A stretch of 64,000 bases of DNA from Sulfitobacter sp. S223 (lineage in GTDB: Bacteria > Pseudomonadota > Alphaproteobacteria > Rhodobacterales > Rhodobacteraceae): the NCBI RefSeq assembly GCF_025143825.1, contig NZ_CP083560.1, positions 1,240,001 through 1,304,000 of the forward strand. Reading direction: 5' to 3'. Positions 61,833 to 64,000 of the stretch are shown here, piece after piece (position 1 is the stretch's first letter; each line of letters opens with the position of its first letter). Under the pieces are notes generated by a model that searched no databases, was not told where the DNA came from, and worked only from the letters and a program-made list of their open reading frames with translations. Both the position numbers and the translations under genes were made by a program.

Positions 61833-64000
61833 ATGGTATGTGAAACGGGTGGGGTTGTGATCGTGGATATAATTACTTGGCTCAGCGAACTGAATTTGAA
61901 CCGATATGCCGAGACCTTCCGGAGCAATGAAATCGGACTGGATATCCTTCCGGACCTGAACGAAAGCGATCTGACTGATCTTGGTATTCCTCTGGGTGAC
62001 CGCAAGCGGATCATGCGCGGTATCCGAGCGTTTAAAGGCGAGCCCGTCCCATCGACGACACATCAGGCGTCGCCGGATTTTGCGTCAGAGGCCGAGCGGC
62101 GGCACCTTACGGTGATGTTCGTTGACTTGGTGGGCTCTACCCAGATAGCGAGCGAAATTGACCCCGAAGAGATGCGTGACCTGATCCGCGCCTACCAGAA
62201 TGCCGTCGCCGGTGAGGTGCTGCGCTTTGGCGGTTACGTCGCTAAATTCATGGGCGACGGTGTGCTTTGCTACTTTGGTTTTCCTGCCGCCAACGAAGAC
62301 GACCCGGAGCGCGCGATCATGGCGGCGAGGGCCATCATCAAGGCGACAGCTCTTATCAGTACGACCAGCGGCAATTTTGCAGGGGTCCGGACTGGGATCG
62401 CATCGGGTATCGTCGTCGTGGGAGAGATTGTCGGAGAGGCGGAGGCGCGCGAACGCGACGTTGTCGGAGAAACGCCCAACATCGCGGCGCGGCTGCAATC
62501 AATTGCTGAACCCGGTCAGATTGTGATCGCACAGACGACCCAGCAGCTTGTGCGTCAGGTCTTCCGCACCACAGAAATCGCGCTGCCGGACCTCAAGGGG
62601 ATTTCTGGTGATCTGCGCGCCTTTCTGGTTGATGACCCCCTGACGGCGGAAGACCGCTTTGCCGCCACGACCGGTGCCGAAAAGGCACCGATTGTCGGCA
62701 GGAAAGCAGAGATGGACAGGCTGTATCACGGGTGGACACAGGTCGCAGGCGGGAAGGCCGTAGCGGTCATCCTAACAGGTGAGCCGGGCATCGGTAAATC
62801 AAGGCTGGTACATGCGTTTTACGACCGTGTCGGCGATGGTGACCACGCGCGGACGGTGCTGTTCTGCTCGCCTCATCATACGCAAACGGCGCTGTATCCG
62901 ATCATTTTCCAGCTTGAAAAAGATGCAGGCATTCTTCCGGAAGACGCTGACGAGATTGCCTTTGAGAAACTCAGAAGCCTGTTGCCAGAATTACTGGAGA
63001 AAGACCCGGCCAACGGCAGGCTCTTTGCCAACCTGCTTGGGCGTAAGTTCGATGCGCATCTGGGGGCTCTCGAAATGGCCCCGAAACAAATGCGCGCGCG
63101 AACAATCGAACTTTTGACAAGCTACCTATTGATGCGACCGAACGGGGCCCCGAGCCTCATTATTGTTGAAGACATTCATTGGATAGATCAGACGACAATC
63201 GAAGTGCTGCTCGCCTGCCTGTCTTTGCCCGACGCCCGCAAGACCTTTTTCCTGATGGTGGGCCGGTCCGATGGAACCCCTGCGGCCTTAAGCGCTGTAA
63301 TAGATGACCAGATAAATCTGACGCGTCTCGACAAAGTATCGGCACACGCCATCGTCATGGAGTTAACGAAAGGGAAGGGGCTTCCAGATCGGTTGTTTGA
63401 CGAGATATTCCGCAAGACCGATGGCGTACCTCTCTTTGTTCAGGAACTTACAAAGATGATCATTGAATCGGACAAGATTGAAGAGACCGACACTGAATAC
63501 CGGCTGACCGGGCCGATCAGCAGCCTTGCGATCCCGTCCAGTCTGCATGATTCACTGATGGCGAGACTTGACCGTCTGGAACACGCGAAGAAGACGGCGC
63601 AGATTGCCGCATGTATCGGACGCACGTTTGATTTTGATATTCTGTCGGACCTCACATTACAGAGCCCTGCGGAAATGAAACATTCATTAAATGAGTTGAT
63701 CGAGGCAGAGCTGGTAGCGACGCCCGAAGCAGGCTCTTCAATCTACAGCTTTTGCCATGCGCTGGTTTGTGATGCTGCCTACGAGAGCCTGTTGAAGTCC
63801 CAGCGCCGGAGGATACATGCCAGAGTGGCCGAACATATGGAACGGCAGTCTGCCTCGCTCGAAACGCTGGCCTATCACCACGAAGCGGCGGGTCATTTCA
63901 TGTCGGCTGCGAAGTGCCTTTTGGGCGCGGGCCGCAACGCACTGCGCATCAGTGCTGCTGTCGAGGCAATAGACCGGTTCCAAAAGGGCATTGATTTGCT
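61833..64000 (+). CDS. SAM-domain class III adenylate/guanylate cyclase with AAA ATPase module (partial)
   Basis: 722 codons visible, running off the right edge with no stop. A SAM domain (about 10-70: ITWLSELNLNRYAETFRSNE, DLTDLGIPLGDRKRIMRGI) is followed by a class III cyclase domain (about 88-260: VMFVDLVGSTQIAS, VAKFMGDGVLCYFG, GETPNIAARLQ), then an ATPase with Walker A GEPGIGKS and Walker B LIIVEDIHW. Such proteins usually end in TPR repeats. Start ATG 61833 has GAGG seven bases upstream. Probably cytoplasmic signalling. Confidence 0.9.
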   Translation, partial: MVCETGGVVIVDIITWLSELNLNRYAETFRSNEIGLDILPDLNESDLTDLGIPLGDRKRIMRGIRAFKGEPVPSTTHQASPDFASEAERRHLTVMFVDLVGSTQIASEIDPEEMRDLIRAYQNAVAGEVLRFGGYVAKFMGDGVLCYFGFPAANEDDPERAIMAARAIIKATALISTTSGNFAGVRTGIASGIVVVGEIVGEAEARERDVVGETPNIAARLQSIAEPGQIVIAQTTQQLVRQVFRTTEIALPDLKGISGDLRAFLVDDPLTAEDRFAATTGAEKAPIVGRKAEMDRLYHGWTQVAGGKAVAVILTGEPGIGKSRLVHAFYDRVGDGDHARTVLFCSPHHTQTALYPIIFQLEKDAGILPEDADEIAFEKLRSLLPELLEKDPANGRLFANLLGRKFDAHLGALEMAPKQMRARTIELLTSYLLMRPNGAPSLIIVEDIHWIDQTTIEVLLACLSLPDARKTFFLMVGRSDGTPAALSAVIDDQINLTRLDKVSAHAIVMELTKGKGLPDRLFDEIFRKTDGVPLFVQELTKMIIESDKIEETDTEYRLTGPISSLAIPSSLHDSLMARLDRLEHAKKTAQIAACIGRTFDFDILSDLTLQSPAEMKHSLNELIEAELVATPEAGSSIYSFCHALVCDAAYESLLKSQRRRIHARVAEHMERQSASLETLAYHHEAAGHFMSAAKCLLGAGRNALRISAAVEAIDRFQKGIDL

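Noticed and set aside
61371..62063. 230-codon reverse ORF over the IS6/kynA remnants
   Set aside because: It is antisense to recognisable transposase, tryptophan dioxygenase and cyclase sequence.
1..64000. CRISPR array, prophage or integrative element
   Set aside because: No regularly spaced direct repeats, no phage structural genes and no integrase were seen; mobile DNA is limited to the degraded IS remnants near 60.5-61.5 kb.

Overview
The window looks like a chromosomal segment of an alphaproteobacterium of the order Rhodobacterales, most likely the Roseobacter group. The evidence is an RpoH-type sigma factor, a SUV3-like helicase, a CarD/CdnL protein, an alphaproteobacterial-type SOS box, a tRNA-His without an encoded G-1, a Tad pilus locus, and several short proteins that I know mainly from this order. 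Species cannot be fixed from the sequence alone. There are no rRNA genes, CRISPR arrays or prophage, and one tRNA gene.

Layout. 0-4.6 kb: an SOS-controlled mmcB, a GNAT acetyltransferase, tRNA-His, an RluA-family pseudouridine synthase, rpoH and a DksA/TraR zinc-finger protein. 5-10.8 kb (minus strand): SCP2-like protein, alpha/beta hydrolase, ligase-associated exonuclease, ATP-dependent DNA ligase and oligoendopeptidase F. 10.9-15.9 kb (plus strand): TPR protein, SUV3-like helicase, S4 RNA-binding protein, 7Fe ferredoxin and CarD. 16-21.4 kb: divergent cobS/cobT, a CPA2 antiporter, and an Lrp regulator divergent from 4-hydroxyphenylpyruvate dioxygenase. 21.5-30.6 kb: an orphan protein with PilM/GspL-like and PilP/GspC-like ends, metY, a ribbon-helix-helix-like protein with a histone-H1-like tail and two matching operators, a glycosyltransferase-like protein and a large three-repeat protein.

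30.6-37.4 kb (minus strand) is an iron/heme operon: hemP, a cysteine-rich protein, an imelysin, a porin, a di-heme thiol-oxidoreductase family protein, a second imelysin and a DUF1513 protein. 37.7-41.5 kb holds a nitroreductase/HxlR pair and queCDEF behind a preQ1-I riboswitch. 41.8-50.4 kb is a Tad (Flp) pilus locus (flp-cpaB-tadG-tadE-tadE-like-cpaE-cpaF-tadB-tadC) that lacks a secretin and a prepilin peptidase, with a divergent LuxR-type regulator.

52.3-60.5 kb is the most unusual part. It is a tight five-gene plus-strand cluster: an animal-type heme peroxidase, a lipoprotein amidohydrolase, a matrixin-like metalloprotease, a subtilisin-like protease and a trypsin-like protease. It sits behind a perfect TTAA-N7-TTAA CtrA-type box. 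This set of secreted or periplasmic enzymes is not a system I can name. It is followed by a transposon graveyard (IS3 and IS6 remnants and a fragment of tryptophan 2,3-dioxygenase) and by a SAM-domain adenylate/guanylate cyclase with an AAA ATPase module that runs off the right edge.
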